A stretch of 64,000 nucleotides of DNA, taken from NCBI RefSeq assembly GCF_014395975.1, contig NZ_CP060714.1, positions 3,844,001 to 3,908,000 on the forward strand, given 5' to 3'. The stretch comes from Diaphorobacter ruginosibacter. GTDB taxonomy: Bacteria; Pseudomonadota; Gammaproteobacteria; Burkholderiales; Burkholderiaceae_C. Both the position numbers and the translations under genes were made by a program. Positions 53,246-61,613 of the stretch are shown here, in pieces. The stretch's first letter is position 1. Every line of letters starts with the position of its first letter. The notes below the pieces were generated by a model. That model saw only the letters and a list, made by a program, of their open reading frames with translations, was not told where the DNA came from and searched no databases.

Positions 53246-54196
53246 ATGGCCGTCTTCACCGAAGTCTCCAACAAAGAGGCGCGCGACCTGCTGCGCCGTT
53301 TGCAACTGGGCACATTGACGGAGTTGCGCGGCATCGAGGGCGGCATCGAGAACACCAACTACTTCCTCACGTCCAGCGAAGGCGAGTACGTCCTCACGCT
53401 GTTCGAGCGCCTGACCGCGCAGCAGCTGCCGTTCTACCTGCACCTGATGAAGCACCTGGCGCACGGCGGCATCCCCGTGCCCGACCCGGCGGCCGACAAG
53501 AGCGGCGACATCCTCCACACCGTGGCGGGCAAGCCTGCCGCCGTTGTCAACAAGCTGCGCGGCAAGAGCCAGCTGGCGCCCGAGGCCGTGCACTGCGCCG
53601 CCGTGGGCACGATGCTCGCGCGCATGCACCTCGCGGGCCGCGACTACGACCGCATGCAGCCCAATCTGCGAGGGCTCGACTGGTGGAACGAGACCGTGCC
53701 CGTCGTGCTGCCCCATATCGGCGAGGAACAGAGGGCATTGCTCGCATCGGAGCTGGCCTACCAGAACCACGTCGCGGCCTCGTCCGAATACACGGCGCTG
53801 CCGCGCGGCCCCGTGCATGCCGACCTCTTCCGCGACAACGTGATGTTCGACGGCGAGGAGCTCACCGGCTTCTTCGACTTCTACTTTGCCGGGGTGGACA
53901 CCTGGCTGTTCGACCTGTCGGTCTGCCTGAACGACTGGTGCATCGACCTGCCCACCGGCGTGCACGACGCCGTGCGTGCGAGCGCCATGCTCGATGCCTA
54001 CCAGGCCGTGCGGCCGCTGACCACCGCGGAGCGCACGCTGCTGCCCGCCATGCTGCGCGCCGGGGCGCTCCGCTTCTGGATTTCGCGCCTGTGGGACTTC
54101 TACCTTCCACGCGAGGCGTCGATGCTCAAGCCGCACGACCCCACGCACTTCGAGCGCGTGCTTCAGGGGCGCATCGCGCATCCACTTCATCCATGA
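53246..54196 (+). CDS. thrB: homoserine kinase (APH-fold type)
   Basis: Phosphorylates homoserine for threonine synthesis. At 316 residues it is the aminoglycoside-phosphotransferase-like form used by many proteobacteria, not the GHMP type of E. coli. It has MAVFTEVSNKEARDLLRRLQLGTLTELRGIEGGIENTNYFL, YVLTLFERLTAQQLPFYLHLMKHLA, and the catalytic loop PRGPVHADLFRDNVMFDGEELTGFFDFYFAG (Brenner motif HADLFRDN and the DFYF metal site). It follows the DUF2782 gene and precedes a BPSS1780-like gene, the usual Burkholderiales order. Confidence 0.94.
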   Translation: MAVFTEVSNKEARDLLRRLQLGTLTELRGIEGGIENTNYFLTSSEGEYVLTLFERLTAQQLPFYLHLMKHLAHGGIPVPDPAADKSGDILHTVAGKPAAVVNKLRGKSQLAPEAVHCAAVGTMLARMHLAGRDYDRMQPNLRGLDWWNETVPVVLPHIGEEQRALLASELAYQNHVAASSEYTALPRGPVHADLFRDNVMFDGEELTGFFDFYFAGVDTWLFDLSVCLNDWCIDLPTGVHDAVRASAMLDAYQAVRPLTTAERTLLPAMLRAGALRFWISRLWDFYLPREASMLKPHDPTHFERVLQGRIAHPLHP

Positions 54197-54316
54197 CGCC
54201 AACGCGGCAATGCCCTGGATCGCCTCGGTTTCTGGCGTCTGGGGTACAGTGCCGGTTGTCCCGCCAGCGTGCCGCGATCCGGCGCGATCTTCGGCACGCT
54301 TACCTCCTCTTTCCCC

Positions 54317-55129
54317 ATGAAGCTGCATATTGTTCCGGCACGCACTGGCGTTGATTGGGTTCGCCAGGGCATCCAGGTTTTCTGGCGCCAGCCACTGGCA
54401 CTCACCCTGCTGTTCTTCACGACGACGGCCGCCATGTCGCTGCTGTCGGTCGTCCCGCTGCTCGGCCCCGTGATCGCGCTGGCACTGCTGCCCGCCGCCA
54501 CGCTGATCATGATGGAGGCGGCCGCCGAAACCAGCCTGGGCCGCATTCCCACGCCCGCCCTCATCCTCAACGCGTTGCGCACCGGGCGCCAGCGCCTGTC
54601 GGCCCTGGCCGCACTCGGCGCAATCTATGCGGTGCTGTTCCTGCTGATCATCGGCATTGCATCGCTGGTGGATGGCGGCCAGTTTGCGAGCGTGTACTTC
54701 GGTGCCGAACCCATCACACAAGACATGGCGCAAAGCGGCGGCTTCATGGGTGCGACCTGGATCGTCATGGCGCTGTACGTGCCGCTGTCCATGCTGTTCT
54801 GGCATGCTCCGGGGCTCGTGCACTGGCACAACGTCCCGCCGGTCAAGGCCTTGTTCTTCAGCATCGTGGCATGCATCAGGAACATCGGCGCGTTCAGCCT
54901 CTACAGCATCGTCTGGTTCGGCGTGTTCCTGGGCGCGGGCGTGGTGGTGAGCCTCATCGTCACGCTGCTGTCCGTGGCAGGCCTCGGCAGCTCGGTGGTC
55001 GCGGCACTCATGATTGCCACCGCACTGGTGCTTGCCACCATGTTCTTCACGTCGATCGTGTTCACCTTCCGAGACAACTTCGAACCTCCGCAGCGCCAGC
55101 AGGAGCACCATCCGGAGGTACTTGAGTAA
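54317..55129 (+). CDS. BPSS1780-like multi-span membrane protein
   Basis: A 270-residue inner-membrane protein; start at 54317 (MKLHIVPARTGVDWVRQGIQVFWRQPLALTLLFF). About six hydrophobic segments are visible (LLFFTTTAAMSLLSVVPLLGPVIALALLPAATL, LAALGAIYAVLFLLIIGIASLV, TWIVMALYVPLSMLFWHAPGLV, NIGAFSLYSIVWFGVFLGAGVVVSLIVTLLSV, VVAALMIATALVLATMFFTSIVF). The arrangement VPARTGxxWVRQGxxxFxRQP matches the BPSS1780-type family. Function unknown. It is downstream of thrB and closed by a strong terminator. Confidence 0.85.
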   Translation: MKLHIVPARTGVDWVRQGIQVFWRQPLALTLLFFTTTAAMSLLSVVPLLGPVIALALLPAATLIMMEAAAETSLGRIPTPALILNALRTGRQRLSALAALGAIYAVLFLLIIGIASLVDGGQFASVYFGAEPITQDMAQSGGFMGATWIVMALYVPLSMLFWHAPGLVHWHNVPPVKALFFSIVACIRNIGAFSLYSIVWFGVFLGAGVVVSLIVTLLSVAGLGSSVVAALMIATALVLATMFFTSIVFTFRDNFEPPQRQQEHHPEVLE

Positions 55130-55159
55130 GCACCTGCTTGCACTCAAGACGCCAAAAGG

Positions 55160-55193
55160 AAAGCGCCGTACCCCGAAGGGTCACGGCGCTTTT
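55160..55193 (+). terminator. bidirectional terminator after the BPSS1780-like gene
   Basis: AAAGCGCCGT (55160-55169) pairs with ACGGCGCTTT (55183-55192), with further pairing of ACCC with GGGT inside. TTTT follows on the plus strand and TTTTGG on the minus. It also lies just downstream of the convergent minus-strand SDR stop at 55219. Confidence 0.85.
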
Positions 55194-55218
55194 CTCTTTC
55201 GGCTCACCGGCTGATGAG

Positions 55219-56019
55219 TCAGAACGTGCCCTGGTAGACACCACCGTCGGCCAGGATGTTCTGGCCCGTGAGATACCCCGCCTGCGCGCTGCACAGGAAG
55301 GCGCAGATCGCACCGAACTCCTCGGGCGTGCCGAAGCGCCTCGCGGGTATCTGCGCGGCCTGCGTGGCGCGCACCTCGTCGCTCGATTTGCCGAGCTTCT
55401 GGGCCGTCGCAGCAAAGGTTCCGGCCAGTCGATCCGTGTCAAACTTGCCCGGCAGCAGGTTGTTGATGGTCACGCCCTTGGCCGCGATCGGGCTGCGCGC
55501 CAGGCCGGCCACGAAGCCGGTCAAGCCGCTGCGCGCGCCGTTGGACAGGCCCAGGATGTCAATGGGCGCCTTCACTGCGCTCGACGTGATGTTGACGATG
55601 CGCCCGAAGCCGCGCGAGGCCATGCCGTCGACGGTGGCCTTGATCATCTCGATGGGGGTGAGCATGTTGGCATCGACGGCCTTGATCCATGCATCGCGGT
55701 CCCAGTTGCGGAAGTCGCCCGGTGGCGGGCCGCCCGCGTTGGTGACCATGATGTCCACATCGCGCCCCGGCCCGCCAGCGGCGCCGAACGCCGCCTCGCG
55801 GCCCTGTTCGGTGGTGATGTCCGCAGCCACCACGATCACCTGGGCACCCCGTGCCGCACGGTCGCGCAACTGCACGGCAGCCGCCTCGATGGCCGATGCG
55901 GTGCGCGCCACGATCACGACGTTCACACCCTCCTGCACCAACGCCTGCGCGCAGCCGAAACCCAGCCCCTTGCTCGCACCCGATACCAGCGCCCAGCGCC
56001 CGGCAATTCCCAAATCCAT
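55219..56019 (-). CDS. atypical short-chain dehydrogenase/reductase
   Basis: A 266-residue Rossmann-fold protein with ALVSGASKGLGFGCAQALVQEG (nucleotide binding) and MVTNAGGPPPGDF (the NAG motif), and it ends TGQNILADGGVYQGTF. The usual catalytic Tyr-x3-Lys is not present: after ITSSAVKAPIDI comes LGLSNGARSGLTGF, where the tyrosine and lysine positions appear as Ser and Arg. This LSNxxRxGL pattern is known for a beta-ketoacyl-ACP-reductase-like SDR subfamily. Catalytic activity is therefore uncertain. It is 66 bases downstream of the EamA gene on the same strand. Confidence 0.88.
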   Translation of the reverse strand: MDLGIAGRWALVSGASKGLGFGCAQALVQEGVNVVIVARTASAIEAAAVQLRDRAARGAQVIVVAADITTEQGREAAFGAAGGPGRDVDIMVTNAGGPPPGDFRNWDRDAWIKAVDANMLTPIEMIKATVDGMASRGFGRIVNITSSAVKAPIDILGLSNGARSGLTGFVAGLARSPIAAKGVTINNLLPGKFDTDRLAGTFAATAQKLGKSSDEVRATQAAQIPARRFGTPEEFGAICAFLCSAQAGYLTGQNILADGGVYQGTF

Positions 56020-56085
56020 GGAGATCTCCTTGTTGATTCAACGTCAGCACACGGCCATATACGCCAGCGGCAGGCCATCGTAGCG

Positions 56086-57030
56086 TCAAGCACGCGAAGC
56101 GGCCCGCGTGAAGACAAATATCCCGGCAATCACGAGCGCCGTGCCGATTGCGATGCCCGCGGTGAAAGGCTCATCCAGCAGCCAGATGCCCATGAGCACG
56201 GTGGACAGCGGCCCGATCAGGCCCGTCTGCGCCACCAGCGCGGAGCCGATGCGCTCGATCGCCATCATCACCAGCAGCACGGGGACGACGGTGCACAGCA
56301 CGGCGTTCAGCACCGACAGCCAGATCACCTGCGGAGCCACCGCCAGCGCGCTCGACACGGGCCGCAGCACCACGAATTGCAGCATGCAGCAGATGCAGGC
56401 CACCGAGGTCGCCAGCCCCACCAGCCGAAGCGAGCCCAGCCTGCGCACCATTTCGCCGCTGTAGACCAGGTAGACCGCATAGCTGATGGCGGAGAGAAAC
56501 ACCAGGAACACCCCCCAGACCACGCCGCTGCCCTGCTGCGTGGCTTCCTGCCCGAAGACGCCCAGCACGCCGATGTAGCTCACCGCCATGCCCAGCGCCT
56601 GCACCCTGTTGATGCGGCGGCGATAGAGGAACCAGCCCAGCGCCACCACGATGGTCGGCGTGAGGTACAGGATCAGCCGCTCGAGCCCTGCCGTGATGTA
56701 GGCCAGCCCTGCAAAGTCCAGAAAGCTCGCAAGGTAGTAACCGCTCACCCCGAGGCCGATCACGCCGAGCCAGTCGCGACGCGTGAGCGGTGGCTTGCCC
56801 CTGCTCGCCCACCAGGCCATCAGCACGAAGAACGGCAGTGCAAACAGCATGCGGTACATGATCAGCGTGACCGCGTCCACGCCGTGCCGGTATGCGAGCT
56901 TGACGATGATGGCCTTGCCGCTGAATGCAATCGCGCCGACGATGCCCAGCGTGAGGCCCAGCGCCACGCCTTTCGGCTGCACGGGCGCGTGGATGGGTGA
57001 GGAGGTGGGGGAAGACGGAGAAGAAGACAC
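56086..57030 (-). CDS. EamA/DMT-family transporter
   Basis: A 314-residue inner-membrane exporter with ten hydrophobic segments in two EamA repeats: LGLTLGIVGAIAFSGKAIIVKLAYRHGVDAVTLIMYRMLFALPFF in the first, QVIWLSVLNAVLCTVVPVLLVMMAIERIGSALVAQTGLIGPLSTVLMGIWLLDEPFTAGIAIGTALVIAGIFVFT in the second. The start at 57030 is preceded by a Ser/Pro-rich stretch (MSSSPSSPTSSPIHAPVQPKG), so a later start is possible. Substrate unknown; it may be co-transcribed with the downstream SDR. Confidence 0.88.
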   Translation of the reverse strand: MSSSPSSPTSSPIHAPVQPKGVALGLTLGIVGAIAFSGKAIIVKLAYRHGVDAVTLIMYRMLFALPFFVLMAWWASRGKPPLTRRDWLGVIGLGVSGYYLASFLDFAGLAYITAGLERLILYLTPTIVVALGWFLYRRRINRVQALGMAVSYIGVLGVFGQEATQQGSGVVWGVFLVFLSAISYAVYLVYSGEMVRRLGSLRLVGLATSVACICCMLQFVVLRPVSSALAVAPQVIWLSVLNAVLCTVVPVLLVMMAIERIGSALVAQTGLIGPLSTVLMGIWLLDEPFTAGIAIGTALVIAGIFVFTRAASRA

Positions 57031-57199
57031 TGAATGAAGATTCCTGCGGGCTGCGCCGCGGCCCGGCCGGCACCGCGAGCACTGTCAGCACCATTGCGGG
57101 AGTGCGTTCAGCCATGCCTGAGCAGGGAATGACCGATTATGAAGGCTCCCTGACGGGCCCGCGCGTGCATACCGGAACGGCAGCCATCGCCAATGAACC

Positions 57200-57220
57200 A
57201 TAAGACATAAGACATAAGAC
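57200..57220. repeat. 7-base tandem repeat, three units
   Basis: ATAAGAC repeated three times without mismatch, directly abutting the first unit of the larger tandem repeat at 57221. A short slippage-type array in a non-coding region. Confidence 0.85.
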
Positions 57221-57389
57221 ATGGCTCCCCACGCTTGCCCACTGCGTGTGGCCGCTGCCCCTCCGAGAGGGGCGTTTTTATCTTGGGGCGGCCCGGCGAT
57301 AAAAATGGCTCCCCACGCTTGCCCACTGCGTGTGGCCGCTGCCCCTCCAGGAGGGGCGTTTTTTATCTTGGGGCGGCCCGGCGATAAAA
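57221..57389 (+). repeat. tandem duplication of an 84/85-base hairpin element
   Basis: Unit 1 (57221-57304) and unit 2 (57305-57389) differ by two substitutions and one extra T. Each unit contains CCACGC...GCGTGTGG and then a terminator-like hairpin: GCCCCTC, a 3-base loop (CGA or CAG), GAGGGGC, G and 5-6 Ts (57257-57279; 57341-57364). The two substitutions fall in the loop and adjoining bases, so the stem is kept. Oriented on the plus strand, though both flanking genes run on the minus strand. The whole 57031-57464 gap contains no gene that I can support. Confidence 0.85.
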
Positions 57390-57412
57390 AACGGCACCCG
57401 AAGGTGCCGTTT
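57386..57412 (-). terminator. tctA terminator
   Basis: On the minus strand CGGCACC, TTCG tetraloop, GGTGCCG, then six Ts: a textbook intrinsic terminator about 55 bases after the tctA stop at 57465. It slightly overlaps the end of the tandem repeat. Confidence 0.9.
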
Positions 57413-57464
57413 CAAGAGGCCCGCTCATGATGCGCCGGGCCGGGTTTGCGTGATCAACCCGATA

Positions 57465-58976
57465 TCAGTCTTCGACAAACGCCTCTTCGCGTTTCTTGCT
57501 CACCGCAGGCAGCAGCACGATCACGAGCAGCAGCAGGGCCGCAGTCAGCAGGCCGGCGGAGATCGGACGCGTCACGAACACGCTCCAGTCGCCGCGCGAG
57601 AGCAGCAGTGCACGGCGCAGGTTTTCCTCCATCATCGGGCCCAGGATGAAGCCCAGCAGCAGGGGAGCAGGTTCCACGCCCAGCTTGTAGAACAGGTAGC
57701 CGATGAAGCCGAAGACGCCGACCAGCCACACGTCGAAGGTGTTGTTGTTGGTGGAGTACACACCGATCGCACAGAACAGCACGATGGACGGGAACAGCCA
57801 GCGGTAAGGCACGGTCAGCAGCTTGATCCACATGCCGATCAGCGGCAGGTTCAGGATCACCAGCATCGCATTGCCGATCCACATCGAGGCGATCAGGCCC
57901 CAGAACAGTTCGGGGTTGCTCGTCATCACCTGGGGACCAGGCTGGATGTTGTGGATGGTCATCGCACCCACCATCAGCGCCATCACGGCGTTGGGAGGAA
58001 TACCGAGCGTCAGCAGCGGGATGAACGAAGTCTGCGAACCAGCGTTATTGGCCGACTCGGGAGCCGCCACGCCACGGATGTTGCCCTGGCCGAAAGGAAC
58101 TTCACCGGGCTTGAGCTTGGTCTTCTTCTCGATGGTGTACGCAGCAAATGCGGACAGCAGCGCGCCGCCACCGGGCAGGATACCCAGGGCGGAACCCAGG
58201 GCCGTACCGCGGATCATCGCGGGGAACATGCGCTTGAAGTCTTCCTTGGTGGGGAACAGGCCCTGCACCTTGGCGGTGAAGACTTCGCGTTCGTCATCGG
58301 ACTTGGACAGGTTGGCAATGATTTCGCCGTAGCCGAACACACCCATCGCGATCACGACGAAGTTGATGCCGTCGGTCAGTTCAGGAATGTCGAACGAATA
58401 ACGCGCGACGCCGGAGTTCACGTCGGTACCGACCAGACCCAGCAGAAGGCCCAGCACGATCATGCCCACGGCCTTGAGCAGCGAACCCGAGGCCAGCACC
58501 ACGGCACCGATCAGGCCCAGCACCATCAGCGAGAAGTATTCGGCGGGGCCGAACTTGAAGGCCACTTCCGTCAGCGGAGGAGCAAAGGCCGCCAGGATCA
58601 GCGTACCCACGCAGCCCGCGAAGAACGAACCGATGCCGGCCGCCGCAAGCGCCGGCCCCGCTCGCCCTTTTCGGGCCATCTGGTAACCGTCGATCACGGT
58701 CACCACGGAGGACGATTCGCCCGGCAGGTTCACCAGGATGGCGGTGGTCGAACCACCGTACTGTGCGCCGTAGTAGATACCGGCCAGCATGATCAGCGCA
58801 GCCACCGGAGGCAGCGCATAGGTTGCAGGCAGCAGCATGGCGATGGTGGCCACGGGGCCCACGCCTGGCAGCACGCCGATCAGCGTGCCGAGCAGACAGC
58901 CGATGAAGCAGTAAATCAGGTTTTGGAAGGTGAACGCGACGCCGAAACCCGTCGACAAATTCTGTATCAGATCCAT
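57465..58976 (-). CDS. tctA: tripartite tricarboxylate transporter, large membrane subunit TctA
   Basis: A 503-residue inner-membrane protein with about twelve hydrophobic segments. TctA signatures: LGTLIGVLPGVGPVATIAMLLPATYALPPVAALIMLAGIYYGAQYGGSTTAILVNLPGESSSVVTVIDGYQMARKG near the N-terminus and GEVPFGQGNIRGVAAPESANNAGSQTSFIPLLTLGIPPNAVMALMVGAM in the middle. It drives sodium- or proton-coupled uptake of tricarboxylates or other carboxylates with TctB and a Bug receptor. It follows tctB by 16 bases. No TctC gene is adjacent. Confidence 0.97.
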   Translation of the reverse strand: MDLIQNLSTGFGVAFTFQNLIYCFIGCLLGTLIGVLPGVGPVATIAMLLPATYALPPVAALIMLAGIYYGAQYGGSTTAILVNLPGESSSVVTVIDGYQMARKGRAGPALAAAGIGSFFAGCVGTLILAAFAPPLTEVAFKFGPAEYFSLMVLGLIGAVVLASGSLLKAVGMIVLGLLLGLVGTDVNSGVARYSFDIPELTDGINFVVIAMGVFGYGEIIANLSKSDDEREVFTAKVQGLFPTKEDFKRMFPAMIRGTALGSALGILPGGGALLSAFAAYTIEKKTKLKPGEVPFGQGNIRGVAAPESANNAGSQTSFIPLLTLGIPPNAVMALMVGAMTIHNIQPGPQVMTSNPELFWGLIASMWIGNAMLVILNLPLIGMWIKLLTVPYRWLFPSIVLFCAIGVYSTNNNTFDVWLVGVFGFIGYLFYKLGVEPAPLLLGFILGPMMEENLRRALLLSRGDWSVFVTRPISAGLLTAALLLLVIVLLPAVSKKREEAFVED

Positions 58977-58992
58977 GGTCTAGAGTCTCCGA

Positions 58993-59481
58993 TCAACCTG
59001 CAATGAAGCTGGGCCACACAGGGAATTGCAGGGCCAGTGCCCACACGAAGGCAATGTAGCTGCCGGCGGCAAGCACGGTGGCGAGGATGAACACTTCCTT
59101 GAAGTTGAAGGTGCTGCCCGCCAGGCTGGCCACGAAGGTCAGGCCGTAGATGGCGATGATCAGGCCCATGGCAGGAATGCCGAATGACGGCAGGCCAGCC
59201 AGCAAGACGCCGAACAGCAGGTTGGCGCCGATGATGAAGACAATCTGCTTCCACGCCCACTTGCCGATCTTGTCACCGCCTTCGGTCTCGACCACGGTGG
59301 CCTTGAACATGATGACGGCACCGATCACCGCCAGGATGATGCCCAGCAGCAGCGGGAAGTAACCCGGCCCCATGCGGGCACCCGAGCCCACGCTGTACGT
59401 AGTTGCGCCCCACGCGAACCCGCCGCCTACGAGCAGGAACATCAGGCCCGAAAAGAAATCTTTCTGACTCTTTATTTTCAC
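58993..59481 (-). CDS. tctB: tripartite tricarboxylate transporter, small membrane subunit TctB
   Basis: A 162-residue protein with four membrane segments: FFSGLMFLLVGGGFAWGATTY, MGPGYFPLLLGIILAVIGAVIMF, QIVFIIGANLLFGVLLAGLPSFGIPAMGLIIAIYGLTFVASLAG and VFILATVLAAGSYIAFVWALALQFPVWP, including the GPGYFPxxLG signature. The start is probably GTG at 59481 (VKIKSQKD): an AGGAG box lies eight bases before it, whereas the in-frame TTG at 59487 is too close to that box. It is the first gene of tctBA; no receptor gene is between it and gspE. Confidence 0.93.
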   Translation of the reverse strand: MKIKSQKDFFSGLMFLLVGGGFAWGATTYSVGSGARMGPGYFPLLLGIILAVIGAVIMFKATVVETEGGDKIGKWAWKQIVFIIGANLLFGVLLAGLPSFGIPAMGLIIAIYGLTFVASLAGSTFNFKEVFILATVLAAGSYIAFVWALALQFPVWPSFIAG

Positions 59482-59746
59482 AAACAAGTCTCCTGGAAAA
59501 GGATAACGACCGGCGGATTGTCAGGTGCGAGTCAGCCCGAATCGATGTGGATTCCACCTACAAGCGGATACAAGTTTTCCCTAAGAGACAAGCGGGTTGC
59601 GGGCGTGCAGGCGGCGGCCTGCATACGCTGAAGCCTCGGGGCGGGATGGTTTTTTCTGATGGTGTGGGTTGTTTTGAAGGCGGAGGCCGGGACTGCCCTA
59701 AAAAATCACCACACATACAAACACAAACACCTAGCCAAAGAACGAA

Positions 59747-61570
59747 TCACTCCAACGGCGGAGTAGCCGCAATCACCTCATCCAGCGTGGTCAGCCCTTC
59801 GGCCGCCCGCATCGCCCCCGCCAGCCGCAACGGCCGCATCCCATCCTTCACCCCCTGACGCCGCAGGTTGTCCATCGAAGGCGACTGCGTGACCAGGTTG
59901 CGCATATCCTCGCTGAAGGTCAGCAGCTCATAGAGCCCCATGCGTCCGCGGAACCCCGTCATGCGGCACTCGATGCAGCCCACCGGCTTGTAGGCCCTGT
60001 ATTCGCCGTTGAACTTCCATGGCTTGATCAGGTCGGCCAGCACCTCCGGCGACGCGGCCTCATCGGGTTGCTTGCACTGCTTGCACAGGGTGCGCACCAA
60101 CCGCTGCGCAAGCACCCCGAGCATGGTGGCGTTGATCAGGTAGGGCGCCACGCCCAGTTCCATCAGGCGCGAGACCGCGCTCGGTGCGTCGTTGGTATGC
60201 AGCGTGGAGAAGACCAGATGGCCCGTGAGCGCCGCCTGCACCGCCATGTCGGCGGTTTCCAGGTCGCGGATTTCCCCGACCATGATCACGTCCGGGTCCT
60301 GCCGCATGAGGGCGCGCAGGCCTTCCGCGAAATTGAAATCGAGCTGCGGCTGCACCTGCGTCTGGTTGAACGAAGCCTCGATCATTTCGATCGGATCCTC
60401 GACCGTGCTCACGTTCACCTCCTCGGTGGCGATGCGCTTGAGCGTCGAGTACAGCGTCGTCGTCTTGCCCGAGCCCGTCGGCCCGGTCACCAGGATGATG
60501 CCGTGAGGGCGCTGCACCAGCGTTTCCCAGCGCGCCGCATCGTGGGGAGGAAAGCCGAGCGCGCCCAGGTCCTTGACCGTGTTGTCGGGATCGAAGATGC
60601 GCATCACCATCTTTTCGCCGAATGCCGTGGGTAGCGTCGACAGGCGCATTTCGACCTCGTCGCCGCCAGGGTTGCGGGTCTTGATCCGGCCATCCTGCGG
60701 ACGGCGCTTCTCGACCACGTCCATGCGGCCCAGCAGCTTCACGCGTGCGACCATGGCGTTGAGCACGCTCATCGGCATCTGGTAGACCACGTGCAGCACG
60801 CCGTCGATGCGAAAGCGGATCACGCCCTGCTCGCGGCGTGGCTCCAGATGGATGTCGCTCGCCCGCTGGTCAAAGGCGTATTGCCACAACCAGTCCACCA
60901 CGCGCACGACCCCCTGGTCGTTGGCATCCAGCTGCTTGTTGGCCTTGCCGAGCTCCACCAGCTGCTCGAAACTGCCTCCCGCCGAATTGCCGCCCGCCTT
61001 CTGCGCGGCCCATACCGACTTGGCCAGTGCGAAGAACTCGGCCGTGTAGCGCTTGATCTCAAGCGGATTGGCCATCACGCGCCGGACCGTGCGGCGTGAC
61101 TGCCGCTCCACCTCGGCCACCCAATCGCTCATGAAGGGTTCGGCCGTGGCCACGACGATCTCCGTGGGCGATACCTGCACCGGCAGCACCTTGTGGCGCT
61201 CGGCGTAGGAAGCGCTCATCGCGTCCGCCACGCGCCCCACGTCGACCTTCAGCGGGTCGATGCGCAGAAACGGCAGGCCGCTGTGCTGCGCCACATACTC
61301 CGTGAGCAGGTCCACATCCAGCGGCTTGCCGTCGCTTGCTCGCACCATGCCCACGTTGCCCAGGCGGACCAGCGGATGCTGCACGCTCTCCGCGCGGGAG
61401 CAGCGCTCGATCGTGCGATCCGCGGCCTCGGCATCGATCACGCCCTCGGTGCGCAGCCATTCCACGACCGTGCGCCAGTCGAGCGGGCCATGATGCGCCT
61501 TGCGGCGCGGAGCACTGGGGGTCGGCGATGCGGTTATGGGTCTGGGCGGCACGTGGGCGGTGGTGTTCAT
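59747..61570 (-). CDS. GspE/PilB-family secretion or pilus assembly ATPase
   Basis: A 607-residue type II/IV secretion-type hexameric ATPase. An MshEN-like N-terminal domain (about 30-170; DLLTEYVAQHSGLPFLRIDPLKVDV, LPVQVSPTEIVVATAEPF) precedes the ATPase core. Motifs: Walker A GPTGSGKTTTLYSTL (near 362), Asp box TVEDPIEM, Walker B DVIMVGEIRDLETADMA and His box TGHLVFSTLHTNDAPSAV. A C-terminal tetracysteine zinc site (LCKQCKQ and CIECRMTGFRGRMG) is present. No other pilus or secretion gene is nearby, so the machine it serves cannot be told. Confidence 0.94.
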   Translation of the reverse strand: MNTTAHVPPRPITASPTPSAPRRKAHHGPLDWRTVVEWLRTEGVIDAEAADRTIERCSRAESVQHPLVRLGNVGMVRASDGKPLDVDLLTEYVAQHSGLPFLRIDPLKVDVGRVADAMSASYAERHKVLPVQVSPTEIVVATAEPFMSDWVAEVERQSRRTVRRVMANPLEIKRYTAEFFALAKSVWAAQKAGGNSAGGSFEQLVELGKANKQLDANDQGVVRVVDWLWQYAFDQRASDIHLEPRREQGVIRFRIDGVLHVVYQMPMSVLNAMVARVKLLGRMDVVEKRRPQDGRIKTRNPGGDEVEMRLSTLPTAFGEKMVMRIFDPDNTVKDLGALGFPPHDAARWETLVQRPHGIILVTGPTGSGKTTTLYSTLKRIATEEVNVSTVEDPIEMIEASFNQTQVQPQLDFNFAEGLRALMRQDPDVIMVGEIRDLETADMAVQAALTGHLVFSTLHTNDAPSAVSRLMELGVAPYLINATMLGVLAQRLVRTLCKQCKQPDEAASPEVLADLIKPWKFNGEYRAYKPVGCIECRMTGFRGRMGLYELLTFSEDMRNLVTQSPSMDNLRRQGVKDGMRPLRLAGAMRAAEGLTTLDEVIAATPPLE

Positions 61571-61613
61571 GGGGTCCCTGCTGTGTTTCCTGGCATTCCC
61601 TGCACGGGGAAGC

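Noticed and set aside
57221..57389. CRISPR-like appearance of the 57.2-kb tandem repeat
   Set aside because: Only two adjacent units, with no spacers and no cas genes; each unit is a hairpin element with a terminator.
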